This document shows, one piece after another, positions 33,273 through 40,759 of a stretch of DNA of 63,963 bases; the stretch's first letter is position 1, and the number at the start of each line of letters is the position of its first letter. The stretch comes from Scatosoma sp045650185 (GTDB taxonomy: Bacteria; Bacillota; Clostridia; Christensenellales; Borkfalkiaceae), in assembly GCA_045650185.1 (NCBI GenBank), contig JAZRQY010000023.1, positions 1-63,963 of the forward strand, given 5' to 3'. The notes beneath the pieces were generated by a model, which had not been told where the DNA came from, did not search any database, and was given only the letters and a program-made list of their open reading frames with translations. The position numbers were made by a program, and so were the translations under genes.

Positions 33273-33280
33273 ATTAAAAT
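33251..33280 (+). promoter_or_regulatory. Probable promoter of the plus-strand XRE gene
   Basis: TTGACT (33251-33256) and TAAAAT (33275-33280) with an 18-base spacer that contains operator 2. Confidence 0.6.
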
Positions 33281-33316
33281 AATACTACGATATTATATCC
33301 TAAGGAAGTGAAATTG

Positions 33317-33634
33317 ATGCAGTATGAAATTGTTTTGAAAAAATTACACGATGAAAGAGTTCGGCAAAAGGTATCTTTGCGAAAAGTAGGCAGGGTGTTA
33401 GGGATAACCGCACAACAAGTTTCTGCCATTGAAAAAGGTCGTTCCCCATTAAAGATGGAATATTTTCTCTTAATTTGCCAAATGTTGAAAACCCATCCTT
33501 ATATCTTTTTTCGGGACAAATATAAAGAAAAGTGTATCGCCTTGGCTGAAAAAATAGAGCGATTGCCGCAACGAGATTATTGGATAATTTCCAAGCTCAT
33601 CACCTTAATGGATACGCCTGAAGACGACGTTTGA
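33317..33634 (+). CDS. XRE-family HTH protein
   Basis: A 105-residue protein. Residues 1-60 form a Cro/C1-type HTH (RQKVSLRKVGRVLGITAQQVSAIEKGRS); the C-terminal 40 residues are helical (EKIERLPQRDYWIISKLITLMD), as in phage-type repressor dimerisation tails. The ATG at 33317 has AAGGAAG eight bases upstream; an in-frame GTG at 33308 overlaps that site. It is divergent from the smaller XRE gene and shares its operators. Confidence 0.86.
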   Translation: MQYEIVLKKLHDERVRQKVSLRKVGRVLGITAQQVSAIEKGRSPLKMEYFLLICQMLKTHPYIFFRDKYKEKCIALAEKIERLPQRDYWIISKLITLMDTPEDDV

Positions 33635-33644
33635 TTTTCTAAAA

Positions 33645-33673
33645 ACAAAAAACTCCCTTCTTGGGAGTTTTTT
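33645..33673. terminator. Bidirectional terminator between XRE gene and MATE gene
   Basis: AACTCCC (33651-33657) and GGGAGTT (33663-33669) with a TTCTT loop and thymine runs on both strands. Confidence 0.9.
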
Positions 33674-33692
33674 CGTTTGTATACAATTGCCA

Positions 33693-33716
33693 TTTCGCCC
33701 TCAGGCGAAACTTCAC
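33693..33716. repeat. Single-unit remnant of the octamer-hairpin element
   Basis: TTTCGCC-ctca-GGCGAAA (33693-33710) followed by AACTTCAC (33709-33716). It matches the first unit of the right arm of the copy at 58702 (TTCGCC-atgc-GGCGAA, AACTTCAC) and lies three bases beyond the MATE stop codon. Confidence 0.6.
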
Positions 33717-33719
33717 CCC

Positions 33720-35072
33720 TCACATATACCCATATTGCTTGCGCTTGCAGAGAATACAGACGACGGAAACCACAGCCGCCACTACCTCCGCCACCACGAT
33801 AGACAGCCATATCCCGTCCAACGGATTGCCACCAAGACTTTCGAAGATAAGAGGCAATAAGAGGACCGCCGCCACTTGGAATACCAGCGTACGCATAAAG
33901 GAGATAATCGCCGAAATCAGTCCGTTGTTTAAGGCGGTGAAGAAGGAGGATGCAAAGATACTCGCCCCTGCAAATAAGAACCCGAACGAGAAGATGAAAA
34001 AGCCTCGCACAGTCATTTGCTCTAAGTCGGGATTGTACCCAACGAACATCTTGGACACAGGTACCGCCAACGCCAGCGCCGCCGCAAGCATACACACCGA
34101 CATCACGGCAACCACCGTTAGGCTCTTTTTGAAGACGTTTTTCAGCTCCTCTTGCGACTTTGCCCCGAAATGGTAGCTGACGACGGGCGCAATCCCCACC
34201 GAATAGCCGATGAGGCAGGACAAAAAGGTGAAATTGACGTACATCAATACGCCGTACGCCGCAACGCCGGGCTCCCCTGCGTAGCGCATCAGCTGTGTGT
34301 TGTACAAGATTGAAACCACCGACATCGCAACGTTTGCCAAGAACTCGGAAGAGCCGTTGCCAAGCGCTTTTAACACCGATTTTCCGTCAAAACTCGTCTT
34401 GCCCAAGCGGAGCAACGAGGAATTGTTCGGTCTAAAGAAATAGACGAGAGGCAACACGCCGCCAACCATCTGGCTGACCGCCGTCGCAATCGCTGCCCCC
34501 ACCAAACCAAGGGAGAATACCGCCACCAGCAGTAGGTCCAATATCATATTCGTGCAACCTGCCGCCAAGGTAAACCAAAGCCCCAGCTTCGGCTTTTCTG
34601 CGGTGACGAAAAAGCTTTGAAATTCGAACTGCAGCATTTGCGCAGGCAATGCGAGCAGAATGATTCTGCCGTATAAAACGCAATCGTCCAGCAGTTTTCC
34701 CTCTGCGCCAAGCAGGCTGACGATCGGGCGCAAAAAGACGATGGCTATCGCCGCCAAGATCCCGCCTACGAAAATCGTCAAATAGACGAACAGAGAGAAG
34801 ATTCGATTTGCCTTTTCCGTTTTACCTCTGCCCAAGTTCTTCCCGATGAGCGCGCTGCCGCCTGCGCCAATCATGAACCCAACCGCGCCTAAAATCATCA
34901 GCACGGGGAAGACGAAATTCACCGCCGTAAATTCCGTTTCACCTGCAAAATTCGATACGAAAAAACCGTCCACCACACCGTATACGGAAACGAACACCAT
35001 CATAATGATGGTGGGTATGGTGAAACGGAATAATTTTCGATAGTTAAAATGGTCGGAAAGTTTAATACTCAT
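33720..35072 (-). CDS. MATE-family efflux transporter
   Basis: A 450-residue multidrug and toxin extrusion protein with twelve predicted helices in two six-helix halves. It begins LFRFTIPTIIMMVFVSVYGVVDGFFVSNFAG, the typical N-terminal helix pair of the DinF/NorM-like branch, and repeats a similar pattern after residue 240. Transport would be driven by Na+ or H+; substrate unknown. It follows the DUF1846 gene on the same strand by about 60 bases. Confidence 0.92.
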   Translation of the reverse strand: MSIKLSDHFNYRKLFRFTIPTIIMMVFVSVYGVVDGFFVSNFAGETEFTAVNFVFPVLMILGAVGFMIGAGGSALIGKNLGRGKTEKANRIFSLFVYLTIFVGGILAAIAIVFLRPIVSLLGAEGKLLDDCVLYGRIILLALPAQMLQFEFQSFFVTAEKPKLGLWFTLAAGCTNMILDLLLVAVFSLGLVGAAIATAVSQMVGGVLPLVYFFRPNNSSLLRLGKTSFDGKSVLKALGNGSSEFLANVAMSVVSILYNTQLMRYAGEPGVAAYGVLMYVNFTFLSCLIGYSVGIAPVVSYHFGAKSQEELKNVFKKSLTVVAVMSVCMLAAALALAVPVSKMFVGYNPDLEQMTVRGFFIFSFGFLFAGASIFASSFFTALNNGLISAIISFMRTLVFQVAAVLLLPLIFESLGGNPLDGIWLSIVVAEVVAAVVSVVCILCKRKQYGYM

Positions 35073-35130
35073 ATTCTCATTTGTAATAATTCGCCGTGCA
35101 GAAACACGGCGAACGGTTAATCTTAAACGG

Positions 35131-36594
35131 TTAGTCCTTTACGGGCTCGCAAGTGATATGCATGCCCAAGGATTTTAAGGTTTTTAAATCCACGCTCGAA
35201 AGCAGAACGGTGGAATGTACCTCGCTCCCCTTCAGCTTATCCAGCTGAGCAAGCGCCAGCTTTGCGGTTTCGTTCTCTACGGCGCAGATTGCCAGCGCCA
35301 TCAACACCTCGTTGGTGTGCAGACGGGGATTGGCAGCCCCCATATGATTGACTTTCAATTTTTGCACCGGTTCGATGACCGTCGGGGAGATGAGCTGGAT
35401 TTTATCGTCGATACCGCCAAGCTGCTTTAAGGCGTTCAACAGCGCCGCCGCAGACGCGCCGAGCAGTTTGCTCGTCTTGCCGGTAGCCACTTCGCCGTTT
35501 GGCAGAGCAATCGCCACGGCAGGACCCTTCGTCTTTTCCGCTTTCTTTAAGGCAGGCAGGACGGGTTTTCTATCCTCTTGCGTCAAGCCAAGTCTGCTCA
35601 TCAGCAGTTCGATTTTCCCAACGACCTCTTTGCCGACACGCGCCGCTCTCGCATCGCATTGCGCGTCGTAATAACGACGAATGACCTCGTCGCGGCTCGC
35701 CTCTTTGCAAATCTCCTCGTCAGTCATGCAAAAGCCTACCATATTGACGCCCATATCGGTGGGCGACTGATAGGGGGATTTACCCAAAATGCGTTCGAGC
35801 ATCGCGTTGACAACGGGGAAAATCTCCACGTCACGGTTGTAATTGACGGACAGCGTGCCATACGCCTCTAAATGATAGGGGTCGATCATGTTCACGTCGT
35901 TTAAGTCCGCCGTTGCCGCCTCGTAGGCTACGTTGACGGGGTGAGAGAGAGGCAAGTTCCAAATAGGGAAGGTTTCAAACTTCGCATAGCCAGCCTTCAC
36001 CCCACGCTTGTTTTCGTGGTAGAGCTGGGAAAGGCAGGTTGCCATCTTACCGCTACCCGGGCCGGGAGCAGTCACCACTACCAAGCGACGTTCGGTGGGG
36101 ACGAATTCGTTCTTTCCGTAGCCCTCATCTGACACAATCTTCTGCACGTCGGAGGGATACCCATCGATAGCGTAGTGCTTATAGACCTTTACGCCCATAT
36201 TCTCCAAACGGCGAATGAATGCGTCCACGCGCGGCAACGATTGATACATCGTCATCACCACGCTACCTACGTACAAGCCCTTCTTCTTGAAAATTTCCAA
36301 AAGACGAATGACGTCCGCATCGTAGGTGATACCAAGGTCGTTTCTGTATTTATTGTTCTCAATGTCGTTTGCGGAAATAACCACCAAAATTTCGGCGATG
36401 TCCTTCAGCTTTAACAGCATCTTAATCTTACTGTCCGGTTCAAAGCCGGGCAATACACGAGAGGCGTGATAGTCGTCGAACAGCTTGCCGCCAAATTCCA
36501 AGTACAGCTTGTCCCCGAATGCCGCAATACGCTCTTCAATCTTTTCAGACTGCAAAGAAAGATATTTTTTGTTATCAAAGCCTTTCCGTATCAT
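35131..36594 (-). CDS. DUF1846 family protein
   Basis: A 487-residue cytoplasmic protein of the DUF1846 family, common in Clostridia and streptococci, with no established reaction. The family start KGFDNKKYLSLQSEKI and the ATP/GTP-like loop TAPGPGSGKMATCLSQLY (about residue 180) are visible, then NLPLSHPVNVAYEAATADL and the C-terminal segment with HMGAANPRLHTNE. Length is normal. It has its own consensus promoter and is upstream of the MATE gene. Confidence 0.9.
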   Translation of the reverse strand: MIRKGFDNKKYLSLQSEKIEERIAAFGDKLYLEFGGKLFDDYHASRVLPGFEPDSKIKMLLKLKDIAEILVVISANDIENNKYRNDLGITYDADVIRLLEIFKKKGLYVGSVVMTMYQSLPRVDAFIRRLENMGVKVYKHYAIDGYPSDVQKIVSDEGYGKNEFVPTERRLVVVTAPGPGSGKMATCLSQLYHENKRGVKAGYAKFETFPIWNLPLSHPVNVAYEAATADLNDVNMIDPYHLEAYGTLSVNYNRDVEIFPVVNAMLERILGKSPYQSPTDMGVNMVGFCMTDEEICKEASRDEVIRRYYDAQCDARAARVGKEVVGKIELLMSRLGLTQEDRKPVLPALKKAEKTKGPAVAIALPNGEVATGKTSKLLGASAAALLNALKQLGGIDDKIQLISPTVIEPVQKLKVNHMGAANPRLHTNEVLMALAICAVENETAKLALAQLDKLKGSEVHSTVLLSSVDLKTLKSLGMHITCEPVKD

Positions 36595-36633
36595 ACTCGT
36601 GCTCCTTTTGTATTGGCTACGCCTATCTTTGAT

Positions 36634-36662
36634 AGTATATCAAAAGCAGACGAAAAAGTCAA
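36634..36662 (-). promoter_or_regulatory. Sigma-A promoter for DUF1846
   Basis: Minus-strand TTGACT (36662-36657) and TATACT (36639-36634) with a 17-base spacer, 40 bases before the ATG. Confidence 0.8.
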
Positions 36663-36710
36663 CGACTTGGAAAGGTATTTTCACCCCTATTTTTTCTTTC
36701 TTGTTTTTCC

Positions 36711-36953
36711 CTACGCCCTTCCGCTTGTTAATGGAAGGACACGGAAGCGCTTTACCCTCTCTGCCCTGCAGGATAGCATAATGCGAAAACCGCCTTCTTC
36801 CGTCACAATCTCTAAATGCAAGCCACCGTCCAACTCGAAATATTCCGACAGCTTTCTTTCCAAGTCCCGTTCAATGACCGATCTGCTCTCTGCGTCCAGC
36901 GCCGCCTTGTCCGCCTGCAATACTCCGTACGCGCGTTGAAACATTTTACCCAT
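36711..36953 (-). CDS. minE: Divergent MinE-like protein
   Basis: An 80-residue protein directly after minD (one base between stop and start). Its middle follows the MinE pattern: a short helix (RAYGVLQADKAALDAESRSV), a long helix (IERDLERKLSEYFEL), then two strands (LHLEIVTEEGGFRIMLSCRAE). MinE stimulates MinD ATPase and sets the Z-ring position. Similarity is weak and I rely on position and pattern, so the symbol is tentative. Confidence 0.6.
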   Translation of the reverse strand: MGKMFQRAYGVLQADKAALDAESRSVIERDLERKLSEYFELDGGLHLEIVTEEGGFRIMLSCRAERVKRFRVLPLTSGRA

Positions 36954-36954
36954 C

Positions 36955-37719
36955 TTACAAACTCCTTTTCAATCCTCTGCGGATGCTTCCTAAAAACCCT
37001 GAATATCGCTTTGTGGGGTCGTACACCTTCCGCTTTCCCCCACGAAGTATCTGCGCCGCATACCTCGTCGAAAGGTGCGGCGTGAGCTCCCCCTCGCAGG
37101 AGAGAGCGTACATATGCGGCACAACCCCCAAAACGGGGAGCTTTAGCAGCTTTGCTATTTCCTTGGGGGAGAACTCCTCGCCGACGATCACCAAGTCCCC
37201 GTGCGAGCCGTTAATCAGCAACGACAGCGTATGAATCCCCTGTTCTTTCATCCTCAAAATCGCCTTATCCGCATCCCGCACCGAGGAGAGCTGTGGCGCG
37301 ACGACCACCACCCCCTCATCCGCCGCAGATACCGCCACCAAAAAGCCGTCGCCAACCCCTGCAGGGCTGTCGATGAGTATGTAGTCAAATTCCCCTTCCA
37401 GTTGCGCAATCAGACCTATGAAGGTCTGGGCGTTGATAGAAAAGGGGTCTTTTCCCCCTCTAAGCAAGCAGAGCGTAGGGTATTTTGGATGCCGCAAAAG
37501 CGCCTGACGGACACGGCACTTCCCCGACAGAACGTCTGCAAAATCGTACCCGTCAATCCCCTCCAACCCAAGGCATAAATCCAAGTTGTTTAACCCAAAA
37601 TCAGCGTCCACCAACGCCACGCGCTCCCCCTTTTTCGCAAGGGCGATTCCTATCATCGCCGTCATCGTCGTTTTCCCGACGCCACCTTTTCCGCTTGTGA
37701 TTACGATTTTTCTCGCCAT
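36955..37719 (-). CDS. minD: Septum-site determining ATPase MinD
   Basis: A 254-residue deviant-Walker ATPase with KGGVGKTTMTAMIG, VALVDADFGLNNLDLCLG and YILIDSPAGVG, all characteristic of MinD. The C-terminus ends in a short basic amphipathic stretch (SGFLGSIRRGLKRSL) suitable as a membrane-targeting sequence. It positions the division site by membrane cycling. The ATG at 37719 has AGGAG upstream; the frame is open further without one. A MinE-like gene follows and no minC is in the window. Confidence 0.93.
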   Translation of the reverse strand: MARKIVITSGKGGVGKTTMTAMIGIALAKKGERVALVDADFGLNNLDLCLGLEGIDGYDFADVLSGKCRVRQALLRHPKYPTLCLLRGGKDPFSINAQTFIGLIAQLEGEFDYILIDSPAGVGDGFLVAVSAADEGVVVVAPQLSSVRDADKAILRMKEQGIHTLSLLINGSHGDLVIVGEEFSPKEIAKLLKLPVLGVVPHMYALSCEGELTPHLSTRYAAQILRGGKRKVYDPTKRYSGFLGSIRRGLKRSL

Positions 37720-37749
37720 AACATTCTCCTTCCGCGCAAAAAGTATATC

Positions 37750-37783
37750 AAAAAAGACGAAAGCTTTTCTGTCGGCTTTCGTC
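37750..37783 (-). terminator. Hairpin terminator or attenuator before minD
   Basis: Minus-strand GACGAAAGC and GCTTTCGTC form a 9-bp stem followed by six thymines, ending about 30 bases before the minD ATG. It is either a second terminator behind hisIE or a minD attenuator. Confidence 0.65.
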
Positions 37784-37801
37784 GAAAAATTGAAAAGAAT
37801 G

Positions 37802-37830
37802 AAAAAAAGCAACCCGAAAAAGGGTTGCTT
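37802..37830 (-). terminator. Terminator after hisIE
   Basis: AAGCAACCC (37807-37815) and GGGTTGCTT (37822-37830) form a 9-bp stem; on the minus strand seven thymines follow. Confidence 0.88.
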
Positions 37831-37868
37831 TCACAATCGTTCAAACTATGAATATACGTTGACACAAG

Positions 37869-38504
37869 TTATCTGTTTCTCTTGCAGAGTTCTGCTCCGA
37901 CATCGGACAGTTTTACGCCCTTCGCCGCGAGCAGTACCATCATATGATAGAGGAAGTCGCCTGCTTCGTCAATCGTTTCTTCCTTGTCGGGGTTCTTTGC
38001 GGCAATCGCCAGCTCTACCGCCTCTTCGCCTACTTTCTTGGCAATCTTGTCGATGCCACGAATCAGCAGATAGTTGGTATACGAGCCTTCTTCAGGGTTC
38101 TTAATACAGCCTTCAATCATACGCTGCAATCTGCCCAGCATTTCACCGCCGATGCTATTGTACGCGCCGACGATTTGTTCTGTGTAAGCAGAATACGCCT
38201 TCTTTTCAGGACAAGCCATTCCCTTTTGTCTAACCTTAAGCAATAAGGATTTACGATCTGCCGTCAGGAAAGCCGCCTTTACCTTTTGGGTGTTCGACGA
38301 GCCGCCAAATTTAACGACCTCGCTGCCCTCTACGTAATGAGCATACCCCGTTTCAAAGGTCTTTTCTGCCGCTTCTTCGTTCATCGAGCCAAGCAACAGC
38401 ACCTCGCCACTTTCGTAATCCTGCGCGATAACGGGGATCAACCCATCTTTATCAAACACAAAGTCTTTTACGTTTACGTTAATTTCTACATTTTTTTCTG
38501 CCAT
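37869..38504 (-). CDS. hisIE: HisIE-type protein with degraded HisI domain
   Basis: A 211-residue fusion. Residues 115-205 are an intact HisE phosphoribosyl-ATP pyrophosphatase module (LGRLQRMIEGCIKNPEEGSY, KVGEEAVELAIAA, DEAGDFLYHMMVLLA). Residues 15-105 align with HisI cyclohydrolase (IAQDYESGEVLLLGSMNEEA) but have lost metal ligands: the DCDxD motif reads TADRK, and ACHTGxxSCF reads ACPEKKAYSAY. The cyclohydrolase is therefore probably inactive. No other his gene is in the window. It has a consensus promoter and its own terminator, so it is a single-gene unit. Confidence 0.85.
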   Translation of the reverse strand: MAEKNVEINVNVKDFVFDKDGLIPVIAQDYESGEVLLLGSMNEEAAEKTFETGYAHYVEGSEVVKFGGSSNTQKVKAAFLTADRKSLLLKVRQKGMACPEKKAYSAYTEQIVGAYNSIGGEMLGRLQRMIEGCIKNPEEGSYTNYLLIRGIDKIAKKVGEEAVELAIAAKNPDKEETIDEAGDFLYHMMVLLAAKGVKLSDVGAELCKRNR

Positions 38505-38557
38505 AGGTGATTCCTCCGTTCCGTATTCGGGTTACTTAACAAACCCTCATCACTTGC

Positions 38558-38586
38558 ATTATACACCCATTTTTCTCATTCGTCAA
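38558..38586 (-). promoter_or_regulatory. Sigma-A promoter for hisIE
   Basis: Minus-strand TTGACG (38586-38581) and TATAAT (38563-38558) with a 17-base spacer. Confidence 0.8.
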
Positions 38587-38662
38587 GAGTGAAATAAAAA
38601 TTTTTTTTATTTTTTTAAGGTTGCGTCACATAGAATGGTCGATTTGACACAGCCTTTTTACG

Positions 38663-40666
38663 TCAGTTGAGCACGACGTCCTTTAACGCCTCGTATTTTT
38701 TGACGGCCGCATCCCGCAACGCTTCCGTATCGAATCGTCCGTCGAACGCCTCGTCGCTCAAGCGTTTTGCAAGGAAAATCGCCTCGGTCGAATACCGCAA
38801 ATTCTTGATATCCGTCAGCATTTTTCCCGACTGCCTCGTCCCGAAGAAATCGCCACTACCACGCATTTGCAAGTCCTTTTCCGCAATCTTAAAGCCGTCC
38901 GAATTGTTCTTCAGGGTGAGAAGGCGTTCCTTGGCGCTCTCCGTTTCTGCGCCCATCAGTAAAAAGCAATAGCTTTTTTCGCTCCCTCTTCCGACACGCC
39001 CACGCAACTGATGCAGCTGCGATAAGCCAAACCGTTCGGCGTTGTAGATAATCATGATCGTCGCGTTGGGTACGTCCACACCAACCTCGATAACCGTCGT
39101 GGACACAAGGCAATCAATCTGGTTGTTTTTGAAGGCGGTCATGACCTCCGTCTTTTCCTTTTCCTTCATCTTGCCGTGCAGAAGCCCAAAACGAACGGTG
39201 GGCAAAGCGGACGAAAGCTGTTCGTGCAGCTCCTTCACGCTGATGAGTTCCCCCTCCTCGTCGTCCTCGATTTTCGAACAGACGAAGTACGCCTGCTTGC
39301 CTTGGCGCACTTCCCCCTCCACGTAATGGAGCATATCCTCGTATTTGCTTTCGGGGATAATCGAAGTGGACACCTCTTGCCTTGCCTTAGGCTTGTCCGT
39401 AATCGTGGTAATATCCAGGTCGCCGTAGAAAATCAAGGACAAAGTCCTTGGAATGGGCGTTGCCGACATAACCAACACATCCGCGCCCTGCCCTTTTTCA
39501 CTAAGGGCGTTTCTCTGCGCCACGCCAAAGCGGTGCTGTTCGTCGCAGACCACGAAAGAGAGCGAGGGAATCTCCACGTCCCCCTCTAAGATTGCGTGCG
39601 TACCGCAAAGGATTTGGATTTCTCCCTTTTTTAAGCGCCCCTTCATCTCCCGCTTTTCCTTGGCAGTCATACTGCCCGATAAGTAACCAACGGTATAATC
39701 GGGGAAATATTTTTGCAAAATCTTATAGTTCTGTTCCGCAAGCACCTCGGTCGGCGAAAGATACGCCGCCGTGTAGCCACTTTTCACCGCCATAAAGATT
39801 CCGCAGAGAGCTACGGCGGTCTTACCGCTACCAACATCCCCTTGCAACAGACGATTCATTCTCGTCGGCGCATACAGGTTTTGATAAATATCGTTCACCG
39901 CGCGCTTTTGCCCGTCCGTAAACGCAAAGCCAAAGCGGAGAGAAAACTCTTTCACCTCTTTTGCGGAAACTGAATATTTATTCAATCTTACCTCTTCCTT
40001 CCCACCCTTAATCATCTTAAAAGCGGAAATCAAAACGAAGTATTCTTCCAGGGCAATTCGCTCAGCGGCGACATCCTTTGCCCGATCGGACGAGGGGTTG
40101 TGAATCTCATAAAACGACCGCGCAAGGGAAGGTAAGTCGTATTTTTGCTGCAGAGGATACGGCACAAGGCTGTCAATCTCCACCTTTTTAATCGCCTCCG
40201 CAACGGCGCGGCGCACCACCTTTTGGGTCAGCTTGCCTTTGAGCGAATAGACGGGAACGATGCCTTTCAAATGCTCGTTTTTGTCGAGTGGCTCAAAGGT
40301 AGGATTGACCAGCGTGCGTTGCCCAAACTCATTGCGTACACGCCCGTAAAAGAGGTATTCGCCCGGTTTCAGCTTTGCCGCGACGTACGGTTGGTTGAAC
40401 CAAACGATGGTAAACGGATAGCCGCCCTGATTGCAATAGGCGCGCACCGTCTTCACCCGACTAAAGGCGTTCGACTGCACACGATTTACCTCGGCAACGA
40501 TCAGCACCACGTCGTTATGGTATGCGTCCTTCAAGGAAGAGCGGTTGGTAAGGTCCAAATAGGCGCGCGGAAAATAGCGCGCTAAATCCTCCGCGCTTTT
40601 TACCCCAAGCGCGGAAAATTCCTTCTCCCTTTTTTCGCCTATGCTTTTTAAAGCCGACAGACGCAT
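38663..40666 (-). CDS. recG: ATP-dependent DNA helicase RecG
   Basis: RecG remodels stalled replication forks and Holliday junctions. The 667-residue product has the N-terminal wedge/OB domain, then Walker A LLQGDVGSGKTAVA, motif II VVCDEQHRFGVAQR, motif VI QLRGRVGRG, and the C-terminal RecG signature LQMRGSGDFFGTRQSG. Length is near normal. The ATG at 40666 has AGGTGG upstream; a TTG five codons earlier is in frame. It lies downstream of the fakA-like gene as in Bacillus, but a terminator separates them. Confidence 0.96.
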   Translation of the reverse strand: MRLSALKSIGEKREKEFSALGVKSAEDLARYFPRAYLDLTNRSSLKDAYHNDVVLIVAEVNRVQSNAFSRVKTVRAYCNQGGYPFTIVWFNQPYVAAKLKPGEYLFYGRVRNEFGQRTLVNPTFEPLDKNEHLKGIVPVYSLKGKLTQKVVRRAVAEAIKKVEIDSLVPYPLQQKYDLPSLARSFYEIHNPSSDRAKDVAAERIALEEYFVLISAFKMIKGGKEEVRLNKYSVSAKEVKEFSLRFGFAFTDGQKRAVNDIYQNLYAPTRMNRLLQGDVGSGKTAVALCGIFMAVKSGYTAAYLSPTEVLAEQNYKILQKYFPDYTVGYLSGSMTAKEKREMKGRLKKGEIQILCGTHAILEGDVEIPSLSFVVCDEQHRFGVAQRNALSEKGQGADVLVMSATPIPRTLSLIFYGDLDITTITDKPKARQEVSTSIIPESKYEDMLHYVEGEVRQGKQAYFVCSKIEDDEEGELISVKELHEQLSSALPTVRFGLLHGKMKEKEKTEVMTAFKNNQIDCLVSTTVIEVGVDVPNATIMIIYNAERFGLSQLHQLRGRVGRGSEKSYCFLLMGAETESAKERLLTLKNNSDGFKIAEKDLQMRGSGDFFGTRQSGKMLTDIKNLRYSTEAIFLAKRLSDEAFDGRFDTEALRDAAVKKYEALKDVVLN

Positions 40667-40680
40667 TTTGCCACCTCGCA

Positions 40681-40723
40681 AAAAAAATCAAAGCAGGAAG
40701 CAGCGTTTGCTGCAACCTGCTTT
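40681..40723 (-). terminator. Terminator between fakA-like gene and recG
   Basis: Minus-strand AAAGCAGG-tt-GCAGC and GCTGC-tt-CCTGCTTT form a two-part stem with an AAAC loop, followed by GATTTTTTTT. It ends 15 bases before the recG start, so recG expression needs read-through or a promoter within this stretch. Confidence 0.8.
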
Positions 40724-40759
40724 TGTGAATAAAATGTACTTTTTATGAATAATTACGCA

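Noticed and set aside
35092..35111. A terminator between DUF1846 and the MATE gene
   Set aside because: GCCGTG/CACGGC pairs well, but no thymine run follows on the minus strand; left as an unassigned hairpin.
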